A stretch of DNA of 64,000 nucleotides from Dendrolimus kikuchii (GCA_019925095.2 CM034392.1:7700887-7764886); one strand, 5' to 3'; shown: positions 47,001 through 55,050, numbered from the stretch's first letter. The notes: generated from the sequence alone by a model not told the origin. Program-made: numbers and translations.

Positions 47001-49966
47001 TACGAGCCAATTAAGATATATAAAAAGCCGCAGAACAAGGTTGGTTTATATGTTCTATCTTTTTTAAATCGGAGTTATTTTGGGACCAAGTGAAATCATG
47101 TTTTAGGGTTGACATAGATGAGAGTAAAAAGGAAGCCTTTCTTACTCTGATGCTTGCATGTTTGTCTGTATGCCATGACTAATTACACAACAAATTTGAT
47201 AAATGAGTATGTACAAATTTCAACAGCAATATAGAATAGAAAAGAATATCATAGAATAGAATAAAATGGAAAAGAATAGAATTTATTGCATAAAATATTA
47301 ACTGCCCATTAGATTTTTATTTATTACCAAATAAAAAATCTCTCTCTTCTCTAGTCTCTTTGTATATTCTTATTTGTGGTTATTCTTTGTTAAGCGTAAT
47401 CATAATTGACTGCTGACTGTTTGCTACAACTCCACCAATTATTCCAAAATTAATACTGTAACATACTTCTGTATAAAACTTACAAAAAAATTGTGTGGGT
47501 GTGTGCAGTTCACACACAGTACAAGTGGAACTTTAAAGAATATTATACTCTCAGAGAATTCTTCTTTAACTTTTATTAATATTATTCCTTTGCCTACATC
47601 CGTCAACATATTATAATTAAAAATAAACTTCTTAAGTATCACTTTCAATTTTTCACTGTTTAGTCTAAAAAATACTCTTATCAGTTTTATTTTGGTCCAA
47701 ATTGGACCTATGTTTAATTATCGTTCTTATATGACTTTAATCACAGATTAGACTGCACAACGTAAAACTTGTATCTCATTATCTTGCGGGCTTAGTCCTA
47801 TAAATGTATGTCTTTATCTCTTTCTAGTGTCGCTTTTTCGTTTCATCGAGTTTCAAATCCGAACGATTCTAAAAAAGTTTCACTTCAAAAAGAGCTTGAG
47901 ATATAAATAGAATAAGAAATATTAAGAAAAATAATTTTAGATAGACGTGTTGCTGGGGAGTTTCTTCTCCTTAACAGCAATAGCACGAATAGGAAGTAAA
48001 TTTAAATTTTAGCTTATATGTATGACCTACAAAAAGTGTTCTCTAGTGGAACTTATTTTAAATAAAAACTTCTGAATTTGAATAATTCATACCATTTTCC
48101 TTCTCTATTTCCGTAACTCTAATAGTTTTTTTTTAATTTGTTTCAGTTTACGTTTTCATTTTGGTTCGCTACGGGTGGCGCAGGATTTTGCATAAGTCGA
48201 AGTTTGGCGCTAAAAATGTTACCTGTTGCCAGGTTAGTGCATCAAACTTTCTATGAAATACAAAACAAGCCGAACAATGTTAAAGCTGTTGCACGCGATT
48301 CGCTAATTGGCTTAGTTTCAAAGCGAAAAATTGCTTAATTAATTAAAAGCATAGTTTTAAATCTGTTTCGCACTTTGTTCCAGTGGTGGTAGATTCATAA
48401 GCATATGCGAAAGCATTCGATTACCAGACGACGTTTCCATAGGTTTTATAATTGGTAAGTGTTTAATCTAATTTATTTGTTATATCAATAAATACTGTTA
48501 TTGAGATTTGCGTTGTCCACGCTAAACTTTTCCAAATATTATTAAGAAGACTACGCAATATTTTGTATAAAAAATCGAGCTCCCAATGCTAATCATTTTA
48601 ATTGAAAACGACAAGGTATTATTATTATAGATGAAACTTCGCAGAAAAGTATATACCGCTTTACTTTGATGTAATGAAAACGGGTGAGATGGTAATTACT
48701 TTATATTGATAATTAATTAGAAAACAGTCCATTAAGTAGTTTGAGATTGGGATATTATTCTATATTAAATGCTTGTTAGACTTCTTAAGTGAATGACAGA
48801 AACTTGGTGGTATACACATATTTTACTCTTATGACAGATATCCTAATACCTAGTCTTTTATATGTAAATTGTTATAGAATTTATTGATAGTAAATTCTGT
48901 TTTATACCGTAATGAATATGAAATTAAAGCCAGTCTTTTTTTCAGAGCACCTTTTGAATAAGAAACTCACACTCCTTCCGGAATTCCATTCTCATTTGGA
49001 GCAGATGAAGCTACTACAGCCAGAGTCGTTTAAACAGCAGATCTCATTCAGTTATTCAAAACATAACGATGACTGGAATGTTGTTAATGTTGCTGGCTTT
49101 GACACAGACTACGACCCTACGAGGTAAGAATTCATCAATCAAAGATTATTTTTAACAAGGATTTTGTATTTGTATGGTAAACCTCGTGTTTAGTGTTTCA
49201 CTTTCGAATTGGTAAGAAAACTCCGTTTACAATTTCAATGAGGTTGAAATCCAGCATAACACAGGCTGCGTGGCGCTTCACCAAGACGTGGAGGTAAAGT
49301 GGAAGATTTAGTGAGTAGTCTGCTGGCTTGCGTCTCATAAGTCCTTTGGTGAAGGTGTGTGTAGAGCCGGCTCCTAGGAGCTCTACATATCCCTTTGTTT
49401 AACACTCCCCAAAAGCATAAGGGGATGCGTAAACGCATTAGGAGCCAGCCAAACATTACGTCACACAGTCAGGGGGAGAGAATTACGCAACTGCTGTTTT
49501 AATTTAATAATTCCACGGTGTAAAATTGTAAAAAATGTGATATCACACTTGGAAGGGAGGAGTCTCACGAATGTGACCACCTGTGACAAGGACTGGGGGA
49601 GGGGTCAAAAAAACATGAAATTGGTGAGACGTAATCTGTGAATAGCCCTCTTACCCCGCCTTTACAAAAAACGGGGGATTGATTGAAGATTATGTTAATA
49701 CTGGACACTGGCTAAATTCACTAGCCATGCTATGCGATCTGTAGCACCGTCTATGCATATAGGATTTACGAAGCTATAGTTTAACTGAGAGATGGTCATT
49801 CCTATGTTTTTTTCTATGACAAAACATATTGTTCTGACAGACCTGTATCGTAATTCTTAGCCCTCTATAACATCAATAAATGTACCTAATCTAATATTTT
49901 ATTTTCAGATTCCTGTCGCTACATTGTTTTCTATTTCCACATTCTAAAATATGTCCAAGAGGATAA
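19179..49966 (+). CDS. fng: Fringe glycosyltransferase (Notch O-fucose beta-1,3-GlcNAc transferase), 8 coding exons
   Basis: Fringe proteins (GT31) add GlcNAc to O-fucose on Notch EGF repeats in the Golgi, which shifts Notch response between Delta and Serrate. Joined exons give 987 nt, 328 residues plus stop. Visible parts: short cytosolic N-terminus; membrane anchor at residues 9-25; stem with an NIT sequon at 63-65; FISVKTT at 70-76; TWFFTDTE at 99-106; CCKMSVEYD at 133-141; HFDDDNYV at 153-160, whose Asp triplet binds the metal ion; WYLG at 178-181; [14 protein letters not shown] at 203-216; [12 protein letters not shown] at 241-252 with the candidate base Asp; FHSHLE at 264-269; a C-terminal LHC...ICPRG. 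Intron phases are 0,1,2,0,2,1,2. The catalytic domain is complete, while the N-terminal stem is shorter than in Drosophila. The GTG at 19122 is excluded because a TGA directly precedes it. Confidence 0.95.
19473..20662. other. fng intron 1, first part: no element recognised
   Basis: Non-coding. 19840-20230 is rather less AT-rich than usual, and frames on the minus strand there have no recognisable domain. It could hold regulatory DNA. Confidence 0.4.
20663..20790. mobile_element. Foldback MITE, copy 2
   Basis: ggccgcttccgcttcttact ... gatataggaacgggc, with the same internal order (ttcccttaccatcggtt ... aaccgatagtagcgcaa) as the copies at 9815 and 21655. Confidence 0.65.
21655..21783. mobile_element. 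Foldback MITE, copy 3
   Basis: Inverted ends ggcttggttcctatatctta and taagacataggaacaagcc with two mismatches, 129 bp. This is the clearest copy of the family. Confidence 0.75.
21784..22588. other. fng intron 1: no element recognised
   Basis: AT-rich non-coding sequence. Nothing recognised. Confidence 0.5.
22589..22944. repeat. 356-bp long inverted repeat in fng intron 1
   Basis: The left end attagtatcacatataaaag pairs with the right end actttatatgtgatactaat. Arms of over 150 bp remain largely complementary through aattcactgtctgttgggaa / ttcccaatagacagtgaatt and tttgaaaatggagccttata / its complement. The centre contains a second, smaller hairpin. It may be a foldback MITE or a hairpin-RNA locus; no coding content. 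Confidence 0.9.
22945..23925. other. fng intron 1: no element recognised
   Basis: 23020-23110 is GC-richer. Remaining frames are AT-rich noise. Confidence 0.4.
23926..24010. promoter_or_regulatory. GC-rich islet in fng intron 1
   Basis: About 85 bp with many CpGs (gtgcgcgggcgcagcgcgtg, then ggcgcgcgcctgccacgtga) inside an intron that is otherwise about two-thirds AT. It includes a CACGTG E-box. It could be an alternative promoter or enhancer core, or a piece of a GC-rich repeat; only composition supports it. Confidence 0.3.
24011..25800. other. fng intron 1: no element recognised
   Basis: Very AT-rich, unique-looking sequence with no supported feature. Confidence 0.5.
25805..25993 (+). pseudogene. 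Retroelement ORF C-terminal fragment
   Basis: The frame reads [20 protein letters not shown] then [24 protein letters not shown]. The pattern (S/G)(C/D)Q.AG.(Y/F)..QRI..A.QRGNA.S(V/L) is a known final segment of retroelement-type ORFs in animals, as I recall it, and would follow the kind of sequence seen at 6216-6464. There is no start or upstream domain. Confidence 0.6.
25994..26995. other. fng intron 1: no element recognised
   Basis: AT-rich. A frame at 26731-26961 (minus) has no recognisable domain. Confidence 0.45.
27229..28722. repeat. 9-bp minisatellite, 166 units
   Basis: TGGACCCAG is repeated 166 times without a length change (1,494 bp). The only deviation seen is unit 108 at 28192-28200, where GA is CC. 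Degenerate units flank it on the left (gacaaaact, ggtccaagt, gttccaaat) and right (gaaatagac). All six frames are open through the array, so two long ORFs of Asp-Pro-Val (+) and Gly-Ser-Thr (-) repeats appear; these are artefacts. Confidence 0.98.
29043..29088. repeat. (ACAG)n microsatellite
   Basis: About eleven GACA units within element B. The same place in element A (about 6150-6172) has only a few. Confidence 0.9.
29205..29440 (-). mobile_element. LINE 3' tail (SINE/LINE-tail repeat), reverse copy
   Basis: T-run then attgcttgagttcagcagac through gcaaataccctaccacctg. Here the tail is still attached to coding sequence at 29458-29730, which shows that this repeat family is, or derives from, the 3' UTR of a CR1/Jockey-type LINE. 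Confidence 0.85.
29458..29765 (-). pseudogene. CR1/Jockey-type LINE RT C-terminus, interrupted
   Basis: Minus-strand reading gives [20 protein letters not shown] then FIMRTVKE. After a 70-bp insertion (29572-29641) it continues [20 protein letters not shown] and [15 protein letters not shown], with a stop at 29458-29460. The WN.L..SVFP..YN.GVFK.RVN..L pattern is diagnostic of this LINE group's end. The insertion breaks the frame. Confidence 0.8.
29572..29641. mobile_element. 70-bp insertion flanked by 13-bp direct repeats
   Basis: actcctttgcggt at 29559-29571 and actcctttacggt at 29642-29654 flank an insert with A-rich ends. It looks like a tiny, truncated retroposed piece within the LINE coding remnant. 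Confidence 0.55.
29766..31070. other. fng intron 1: no gene seen
   Basis: AT-rich. 30560-30740 is slightly GC-richer. Nothing recognised. Confidence 0.45.
31079..31234 (+). pseudogene. LINE ORF C-terminal remnant ([13 protein letters not shown])
   Basis: The frame includes [11 protein letters not shown], a stop, then [15 protein letters not shown] and TAA at 31232-31234. It corresponds to the end of RTE/Jockey-type insect LINE ORFs (W..lA..R..W..LEEAYV), with the Trp codon turned into a stop. Only the last 50 codons remain. Confidence 0.65.
31532..31815 (+). repeat. Dispersed repeat L, copy 3
   Basis: cttgcgccctttttctcttc ... gtggtaaattagattaggcc ... gtgatcacggttactgaaaa ... actagtcgcgagaacttaag. 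It aligns with 11518-11815. Confidence 0.75.
31816..32436. other. fng intron 1: no gene seen
   Basis: Very AT-rich sequence. Confidence 0.5.
32437..32490. repeat. Perfect 54-bp palindrome
   Basis: The 27-bp arm aaccttcatcaagtcgtcat + acccata is followed at once by its exact reverse complement, with no spacer (centre between 32463 and 32464). It is 0.5 kb before fng exon 2. Confidence 0.98.
33002..33050 (+). CDS. fng: fng coding exon 2 (49-bp small exon)
   Basis: Acceptor tttcag at 32996-33001, donor GTGAGT at 33051. Encodes [16 protein letters not shown] plus one base. It is too short to stand out as an open frame and was found from the conserved Fringe block. Confidence 0.93.
33341..33443 (+). 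CDS. fng: fng coding exon 3
   Basis: Acceptor ttgtttcag, donor GTAAGT at 33444. Encodes [19 protein letters not shown] then [14 protein letters not shown]. Intron 2 is only 290 bp, in contrast to introns 1 and 3. Confidence 0.93.
33584..33889 (+). mobile_element. SINE / LINE-tail repeat, long copy
   Basis: Starts further upstream than most copies: tgcaggaacggagaaagaat, tttcctgcg, gtcgtaagaggcgactta, acccacagc. The common body and A-rich tail follow. It lies in fng intron 3, 140 bp after exon 3. With 43847-44142 it defines a full length of about 300 bp. Confidence 0.85.
33890..34568. other. fng intron 3: no gene seen
   Basis: AT-rich. A short frame at 34146-34328 has a hydrophobic but featureless translation. 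Confidence 0.45.
34569..34610 (+). repeat. Old SINE / LINE-tail fragment
   Basis: tccatagacgaaggtaaaca ... gtgggccgttt matches the tail core of the family. Confidence 0.5.
34611..36896. other. fng intron 3: no gene seen
   Basis: AT-rich non-coding. Several 60-95-codon frames (35571, 36531 +; 35203 -) are AT-rich noise. Confidence 0.5.
36897..37111 (+). mobile_element. tRNA-like SINE family T, copy 1
   Basis: Shares tcatcacgatgttttccttc and a tRNA box-B-like ggattcgaaacca (37068-37080) with 44358-44632. The start resembles the 'cataaacgtcccac' block at 44371 and 63965. Confidence 0.6.
37112..37534. mobile_element. MITE M with terminal inverted repeats and a duplicated left end
   Basis: The left end aggggacgtccataaaatac + gtcaca pairs with the right end tgtgacataatttgtggata + gccct. 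The left end occurs twice (37112 and 37173), each preceded by ttgaaa(t/c)gcaaatgggtt. Partial copies are at 13087 and 49472. No ORF. Confidence 0.75.
37972..38035. ncRNA. 64-nt imperfect hairpin, pre-miRNA-like
   Basis: The left arm aaaacctaaacagtttttaa + cct (37972-37994) pairs with the right arm aggttaaacactgtttaggt + ttt (38013-38035), separated by an 18-nt loop, with two mismatches. The size and shape suit a microRNA precursor, but nothing shows expression. Transcription from fng as an intronic hairpin is possible. Confidence 0.3.
38036..39528. other. fng intron 3: no gene seen
   Basis: AT-rich. 38740-39010 is somewhat less AT-rich, has homeodomain-type ATTAATTAATT sites, and may be conserved non-coding DNA. 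Confidence 0.4.
39529..39627 (+). mobile_element. SINE / LINE-tail fragment
   Basis: atttctagcacctttgcaaa, tgtccataggcgatggtgac, gctgaactcatgcaataaaa: the 3' end of the family only. Confidence 0.75.
39844..39960 (-). mobile_element. SINE / LINE-tail, diverged reverse fragment
   Basis: tttatttgctggtgtacagc, agacagtcaaacgtcccacc, catttgcaacattagatgag. The tail is recognisable at low identity. The 78-codon frame over 39850-40086 is its shadow. Confidence 0.6.
40090..41116. other. fng intron 3: no gene seen; Helitron-end remnant at 40533-40570
   Basis: attagcttctgcccgtggct + ttgctcg at 40533-40570 is a decayed Helitron-like 3' end (reverse). Otherwise AT-rich. Confidence 0.4.
41117..41322 (+). 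mobile_element. SINE-like repeat S with (TTTC)n tail, copy 1
   Basis: Contains cggcacagcaat and ends aaataaagtcttccttt + (CTTT)n. The same pieces and the same tail occur at 56795-56974. Confidence 0.55.
41331..41476. repeat. Inverted repeat enclosing a tRNA-like segment
   Basis: Arms atgtccaggttatattatat + agagtttacgtgctct (41331-41366) and the near-complement ending ataacctggacat (41437-41476). Between them lie tggtccttcgagcaggatcc and a box-B-like ggttcatatcc (41405-41415). It starts 9 bp after the (TTTC)n tail. Confidence 0.75.
41492..42035 (+). mobile_element. Helitron-like element E, copy 1
   Basis: Begins TCTCTAACATTATAAAGTTC after A and ends gtgggaatatcCTAG before T (544 bp). The copy at 58252-58798 has the same length, block order and A^T flanks. 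No ORF of note. Confidence 0.75.
42225..42445 (+). repeat. Dispersed repeat shared with 6480-6690
   Basis: acaatgtaactgtggcacca, ataaaactcgcttggagcgc, gaacagtactgttttctgga. A 103-codon frame here is a repeat shadow. Confidence 0.5.
42446..43846. other. fng intron 3: no gene seen
   Basis: AT-rich non-coding sequence. Confidence 0.5.
43847..44142 (+). mobile_element. SINE / LINE-tail repeat, long copy
   Basis: tgcaggaacggagaaagaat, gtcgtaaaaggcgg, acccacagccaggtgatagg, and on to the usual 3' end, where the A-tail is lost. It pairs with 33584-33889 as a near-full-length copy. Confidence 0.85.
44358..44632 (+). mobile_element. tRNA-like SINE family T, copy 2
   Basis: cataaacgtcccacttctga at the start, gatcacgatgttttccttct in the middle, a box-B-like attcgtaccc (44561-44570) and a gtgcgtgaaccaccaaatta end. 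It is the longest copy in the window. Confidence 0.65.
44633..46160. other. fng intron 3: no gene seen
   Basis: 44780-45600 is less AT-rich and has short frames on the + strand (44791, 45378) without recognisable domains. It could be decayed mobile DNA. Confidence 0.4.
46168..46489. mobile_element. Foldback element with about 119-bp arms
   Basis: The left arm 46168-46286 (aaaccgaattcaaatacta ... acatcttgaagtcgg) is nearly complementary to the right arm 46372-46489 (ccgacttcaagatgtag ... gatgtcggtttt). An 85-bp spacer separates them. The aaaccga..tcaa ends are shared with the repeat at 57703-58100. Confidence 0.85.
46591..46775 (+). repeat. Single copy of the 164-bp unit plus a 3' end
   Basis: tccataaaatgaaaactact, ccaaactatgttaaattttt, caactattccgcatcaaact repeat the unit of 4687-5136. 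It then continues into attgagaacctccttctttt + tgaagccggtt, the probable true end of the parent element. Confidence 0.75.
46892..47039 (+). CDS. fng: fng coding exon 4 (DDD motif)
   Basis: Acceptor ttgtcgtag, donor GTTGGT at 47040. Encodes [20 protein letters not shown] and [20 protein letters not shown]. The Asp triplet at residues 155-157 is the metal-binding motif. Confidence 0.95.
47040..48146. other. fng intron 4: no gene seen
   Basis: 1.1 kb, AT-rich, with an agaata-rich simple stretch at 47228-47285. Confidence 0.6.
48147..48232 (+). CDS. fng: fng coding exon 5
   Basis: Acceptor tttgtttcag, donor GTTAGT at 48233. Encodes [20 protein letters not shown] and ALKMLPVA, a nearly invariant Fringe block. 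Confidence 0.95.
48384..48454 (+). CDS. fng: fng coding exon 6
   Basis: Acceptor ttgttccag, donor GTAAGT at 48455. Encodes [20 protein letters not shown] and FII. The PDD...GFII motif holds the proposed catalytic base. Intron 5 is only 151 bp. Confidence 0.95.
48946..49123 (+). CDS. fng: fng coding exon 7
   Basis: Acceptor tttttttcag, donor GTAAGA at 49124. Encodes [20 protein letters not shown] through [20 protein letters not shown]. The FHSHLE motif is conserved in all Fringe proteins I know. Confidence 0.95.
49472..49649 (+). mobile_element. MITE M, 3' portion, copy 3
   Basis: gaattacgcaactgctgttt, ggaagggaggagtctcacga, gacgtaatctgtgaatagcc. It lies in fng intron 7. The left inverted repeat is missing. 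Confidence 0.7.
49909..49966 (+). CDS. fng: fng coding exon 8 and stop
   Basis: Acceptor attttcag, then [18 protein letters not shown] and TAA at 49964-49966. The LHC.LFP...(F/I)CP ending is typical of insect Fringe C-termini. Confidence 0.92.
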
Positions 49967-50390
49967 TCGGAATCGGTCCTGCTTCTTCAAAACTAAGTAC
50001 ATTCTTGTTTCTAATTGTTGAACTGGTATCAATTATGAGAAATTATAAAAGCATTAGTGCAATATTTTTTTCATGAAAAGGTCTTAAGAAAAGAAAATTT
50101 GAAACAACAATCTGTTCTTCCTTATTGTTAAAGTTGTGTATTGCTTTTAATGTGATAATGTTTGACAGGTTTTGACGCTTAGGGCGTGCACAGACTGGTT
50201 AGACCTTGAGAGCAATATAGCGATTTTTATTCCAAACTATGATCTAGCAATAGCTCGTATAAAAGCAAATTCAATAATATAAAGTTACTCAAAACATTTC
50301 GCACCATATATTTTACATTTATTTAATTCCCAATTAACTTTTTGACGTTGTAAATTACTTATTAGATAATAAATGTTGAAATAAAAGTAT
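49967..50390 (+). other. fng: Probable fng 3' UTR
   Basis: Follows the stop codon. AATAAA signals occur at 50368-50373 and 50380-50385; another at 51520-51525 would give a longer 3' UTR. The true end cannot be chosen without transcripts. Confidence 0.4.
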
Positions 50391-50724
50391 AGAAAAAAAT
50401 AATAACCTTAATTTTCCATAAATTAATAAATATATTGTTTCTCCTTACAAGATAATTTTGTTACAAAATATACACAATTTTTGCAATCAATTACACTATT
50501 TAAAGATATTTAAACATCTTACTCAACTTAAGGAACATCTAAAGTTAAATATTTAAAAAAAATATATATTTTAAACTAAGCATCTAAACACGCAATTTCA
50601 TCAAAAAATTATTTAATAATTTATCTTGTAAGAAAAAACAAGCCACAGATATTGCTATATTTGCTTCTATATGACTTTATAGAAACTATTCAATAATTGT
50701 TAAACATCTGCTACTTAATGCTGA

Positions 50725-50960
50725 TATTAGACGGATCAATAAAATTGAATCGATCTTGTCGAAAGGCACAGAACTGCAAGTACGAAAGTATTCAATGATA
50801 TTGAATAATTCAAGTTTTATATCGATTACTTTAATTGATTTATCCAAATCAAAACATAGAAACGAACCGTGTAATATCGGCTTAAGTTGCTGTCGCTTTA
50901 CTAGTGAAGCTACAGCCTTATCGTTCGTTATCTTATTTTCTGCACTATATAAAGCTCTTC
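50725..50960. repeat. Diverged dispersed repeat, shared with 60190-60400
   Basis: Both contain a caatgatattgaa / caatgacattgaa block, atcgattac / atggattac, and gtgtaatatcggctta / gtccaatatcggcttg in the same order. Frames here are not conserved between copies, so this is not a gene. Confidence 0.45.
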
Positions 50961-51839
50961 AGATGATAAAAATAATTATAACAAGAATTTAACAGGCTTT
51001 AAATCTGAATAGATTTACAGTCATCATAAATAAAACTTATAACGTAATGACTTTTTGTATAAACTTGCAAATACTTTTTCTGCTGGAATACTATGTAGTT
51101 TGTACTCTATTTCGTACTACATTTAAATTTTAAATATTCTATTATAATAATATGTAAGAACATGTTTGTATGAGATGACATGTTGTTGAATTTAGAAAGT
51201 GTTTTTAATTGTGTAAATTGTCGTAAGATAAAATTTATGAAATACAAAATCTTTAAAAGACAGAATGAGAATAAAGGACTAAGTATAATTAATATAGGTT
51301 GTGATATTAAGTTTATTACAGTGAAAGTATATTTGATCATTATTTTAATGCGTATTAACAAAACCCTTGTATTTAAATGCTTTAGCGAATTGTTAAGATT
51401 AAGACATGTTAAAGTCTGTGATATTAGGTTATTATGAAGATTATAATTAAGTGCTATAAAATGTTTTATGTATTTAAATTTTGAATCAGTCATGACGAAA
51501 TTGTTTGTAAATTGTTTATGAAATAAACAATTTTGAATATTTTATTTGACTCGTTTTATTACAAGCTTGAGCTAATAAACTGCGTTGCTACGAGGAAATG
51601 GGTTTTTTTTATTGAAATCAGGTTTAAAACCTGTACTGGTTAGGAATTGAAGCACCTGTCTCTTCAATTACTTAAACACTCGTTTGATTTCATGTTTGTT
51701 ACAATTAAGGAGTTATAAAAAAGCCCAGTAAAATGTAATTAGAAGAAGGCAATTTGAAATCTGTAGAGTAATAAAAAATAATTCGTCTTTTATGTAGATC
51801 TGATCATTATTTATTTTGATTTTTTTGATTATCTAAAAC
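50961..51839. other. No gene seen
   Basis: Very AT-rich. A 128-codon frame at 51107-51493 (minus), rich in Leu, Ile and Asn, has no recognisable domain and is best explained by composition. Confidence 0.5.
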
Positions 51840-51915
51840 GAGTAAAGAAGGGACAGATGGCCCACGTGATACAAAATGGCTACAGCTGTCTATAGAAGTT
51901 TCTAACACCTTGCCA
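51840..51915 (-). repeat. Old SINE / LINE-tail fragment
   Basis: gacagatggcccacgtgata, tggctacagctgtctataga: matches the reverse tail core at low identity. Confidence 0.45.
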
Positions 51916-52179
51916 ATCTCAAGAACCCATTCTTTGTAACCCACAAAGAATAGGAGACAAGAAAATTAAGATAGGGGAGAATGGATGAGATAAGTGATAT
52001 AAGATATGATAGAGGAGATTGAGTACGCCGACGTATACACTAGGATCTGATTTTTATGAAAACTGAAAGTCTAAATTATTTGATTTACTGAACCTCGAGT
52101 CTACAGCACGAACATACAGATGGGTTAACACGCAGTAACTGGAGACCGCCCCTTATCCTCATCATATTCACAGACAAAA

Positions 52180-52960
52180 GTCAGACATCCACTTTCATAC
52201 CCATGCATATGTTCCCTAAATTATTTTTAGCGAGATGAAATCGGATTAGAAAACCGCGGCTGATGTGTAGCATTCGCCAGGTCGGAGTGGCACTAGCACT
52301 TCTAGCCAGAACTAGAACTGTTATTGCCACGCCACAGTCAGGGATGCCCACTAAAACTCCTTGGTGTTCCGTCCTTCGCCTTATGTTAGGGCTACGGGCA
52401 CACGGCCCTAGGCCATGGCCTAGTCCCTGCGCTAACCCTGGCAGGCGGTGGCCCATCGGCCTCATCCATTGGCGGGGGACTTCTTTTTATCCATCTTCAT
52501 ACACTTTACTATGTGGGGTGGTTTGCGTCCCATGGGAGGAGAGGTGAGCGCGCGCGGAACACCATGCGTCCCAATCTCGACGACATAACGGCGGGTGAGA
52601 ACTCTTTCCCCAGGGACCCATCCGCGCTTCCCACTCATGGCAGTCGGAAGTCCAAACAGGTCCTCAAGCGCCGACGCGCCGTTCTTTGGCGGGAGCGAAG
52701 CAAAGACGTACGTTGACGACCACGGCCGAGAGCGACAGGTCACGTCCGGTAGAGGCGACGAGGTCTTGGCGCTGCTCTACCCATGCAGAGCACACCTGGG
52801 GGGTGTGCAGCGCCGTATTCTCGTTGCCTGTGTGACATTGATGGCACCCTGACGTAGGCTCACGGTGACGTAGGCTAGGTGACACAGGTAGCTCCCGAAG
52901 CAGCCGTGCCCTGAGAGGATCTGTGTTACGGGTGCCGTATCGTCGTCACATGTTCCCTAC
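52180..52960 (-). pseudogene. R1/Jockey-group LINE C-terminus, decayed
   Basis: The segment is strikingly GC-rich for this window. On the minus strand, one frame reads TQILSGHGCFGSYL (52927-52880). After a frameshift the next reads REPTSGCHQCHTGNENTALH TPQVCSAW then RQDLVASTGRDLSLSAVV. GHGCFG.YL followed by a C-x2-C...H-x4-C zinc knuckle and LV..IG.DLSLPAVV is the end of R1-clade and related insect LINE ORFs. Frameshifts show that it is dead. The lower part (52180-52460) may be tail or UTR. Confidence 0.7.
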
Positions 52961-54914
52961 AACGGCAACCCTCATTCACCATGCCAAACACGATTAACTC
53001 AAAGCCAACCATTTTACGCCGATATTCTATGAGAGAATGATATTATGGTGATGGAGCTGGCCCTAACAGCTGTAATCAAGATAATAATTCCAGTATGGAT
53101 CTACCATGACAATGTTCTTTAGCTTCTCCTAAGATTTCACGTTGAGGTATTCATGATGAAGGACTAGATAAGTAATTAACTTTAGATGTGGTTAAAAACT
53201 TCTTACAAAGTATATAAGTACCACCTGTTTTCATCGTATACTTATATATACAACGAATCGTTTATTAGCTTACTGAAGATAAAATATAAAATGTAAATAT
53301 AAAATTTTTATAAAACTACTTCAGCAGTGAGTGCAAGACCGGAGAGGTAAGTTCTTGATAACTGTTGTATATAGAGATTCGTACAGACGTGCACGTTGCG
53401 GACTTCATAACACTATTGTGTAGCAGCGTATAAAATACATCTATCTTATAAATTTCACTCAAATAGACTAAGAACTTTGCAAAAAAATAATATAAGGTAA
53501 TCGACCGTTTGTGAAATTTACCTACAGAACTAAAAAGAAAGAAGACACAGAAACTTGTTTGCTTTATAGTAAAGATTAATTTAACAAAACATCCATTTCT
53601 GTCCGGCTATTTTTTAAATAAGTAAAGCATGAAACTTCAAATTTATTTATACTTTTTTACAGTGTACGTATATTTCGTAAACAGGTTAAACGATTTAGAA
53701 ATAATGTTACAAATAAATACAATAAAAAAGTAAGTTTTAACCAAAATAAATAAACTATTATTTGTTATTGTAGTTTACCTATAATCTCTTAACACTATAA
53801 GTAGAATACTCAGTCTAAATCACCATCTTTTTCATCTTCCGTCACTTCAAATTTATAGCGTGATCAAATTACAAAAGAGCAAACCAATAACACTAACTAG
53901 TGGTTTAGCTAATTCATATAGACGTGGCTTGTCTCGGTTTACTTCGTGATGCTGCAAATCGCTCGAGTGTCACCTTACATAGACCGCGAACCTCAAGGTA
54001 TGCATGCAGGGTCAGTGTACCATGAAAGGTTTTTACTAAGCGTACTGTACAGATTGTTCAACTAATTCAAGATACTATAGTCTGCTCCAATATTCTCTAA
54101 TATGGATCAGCAATTACTTATGTTTCGGCATGACATCGACGACTCTTTTGTTAAAATCAAGGTCAGCTTATCTTGGCCTATTTTTTTTTTTATTCTTATT
54201 GAAAATACAAACCAATTATCCTTAAACCATTTATGAAGTCTACCATCTTGATTATTGATATTGAAATATTTAATTAACTACAAACGTTAAAAAAGGAGAA
54301 CTTTAAAAGCGATACGACAATTTGACGTAAAAGATATTACGACGATCTTATTAGTTCCATAATTGTTGAAATGGCCACGAAACAAAAAGTAAATAGCCTA
54401 ACTCGGGACACGACAGTGATTAACGCAAGTAATCACTGTCAAATGATCTTTTTATTTGCGAAATCAAACAGAATAAAACGCATCAATTATACTGAATCTC
54501 AATTCAAACATCTTAATTCATACGTAAATACATACATTTGTCTTTTCAAACGCAAATTCCACATGCCAACATGTATCTGACACATTGTAAATATTCATTT
54601 GAAAGGACAATATTTAACAACATGAACAACACCGACCTTCTATTGAAAGACACATGAATTGAACATTAATAAACGAGCTGAGAACTCAAGGACTTGTATT
54701 CAATGTAAGAAGTTTATAATACTTTTAAATCCAGGGCGAAACTTGGGAATTGCGCTCCGCGTACTCTCGTTGCCCGATTTTTACTCAACCAAGCAGATAA
54801 ATAATAAAAATTGCAGGAGTAAAATCCTTCGCTTTAAAGTGGTTGTAAATATCATTTATTAAAGAAAAGTTTATTTAGAGTACTGGAGTAGAGATTGTGT
54901 CCTACTAAACATAG
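52961..54914. other. No gene seen
   Basis: AT-rich. Frames at 54371-54580 and 54659-54862 have no recognisable domain. Confidence 0.45.
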
Positions 54915-55050
54915 TGTAGACTCTTTCGAAGTCGGTGAATCGATGACTGGATCTATTGCTTGATGAGGAGACTATATCTGGTGCAAACTTAAAGAGGCCT
55001 ACGTGATGTAGGCTACATGCAGCTGTAGACTTGACTGGTCACGATGATGA
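54915..55050 (+). repeat. Decayed LINE 3' end (RTE/Jockey-like)
   Basis: aaagaggcctacgtgatgta, ggctac..gcagctgtaga and gatgatgaaaa resemble the W...EEAYV..-stop-GATGATGA ending common in lepidopteran LINEs. No open frame is left. Confidence 0.35.

Noticed and set aside
51107..51493. 128-codon minus-strand ORF
   Set aside because: AT-driven Leu/Ile/Asn-rich translation with no domain, and an overlapping frame on the other strand of similar length.
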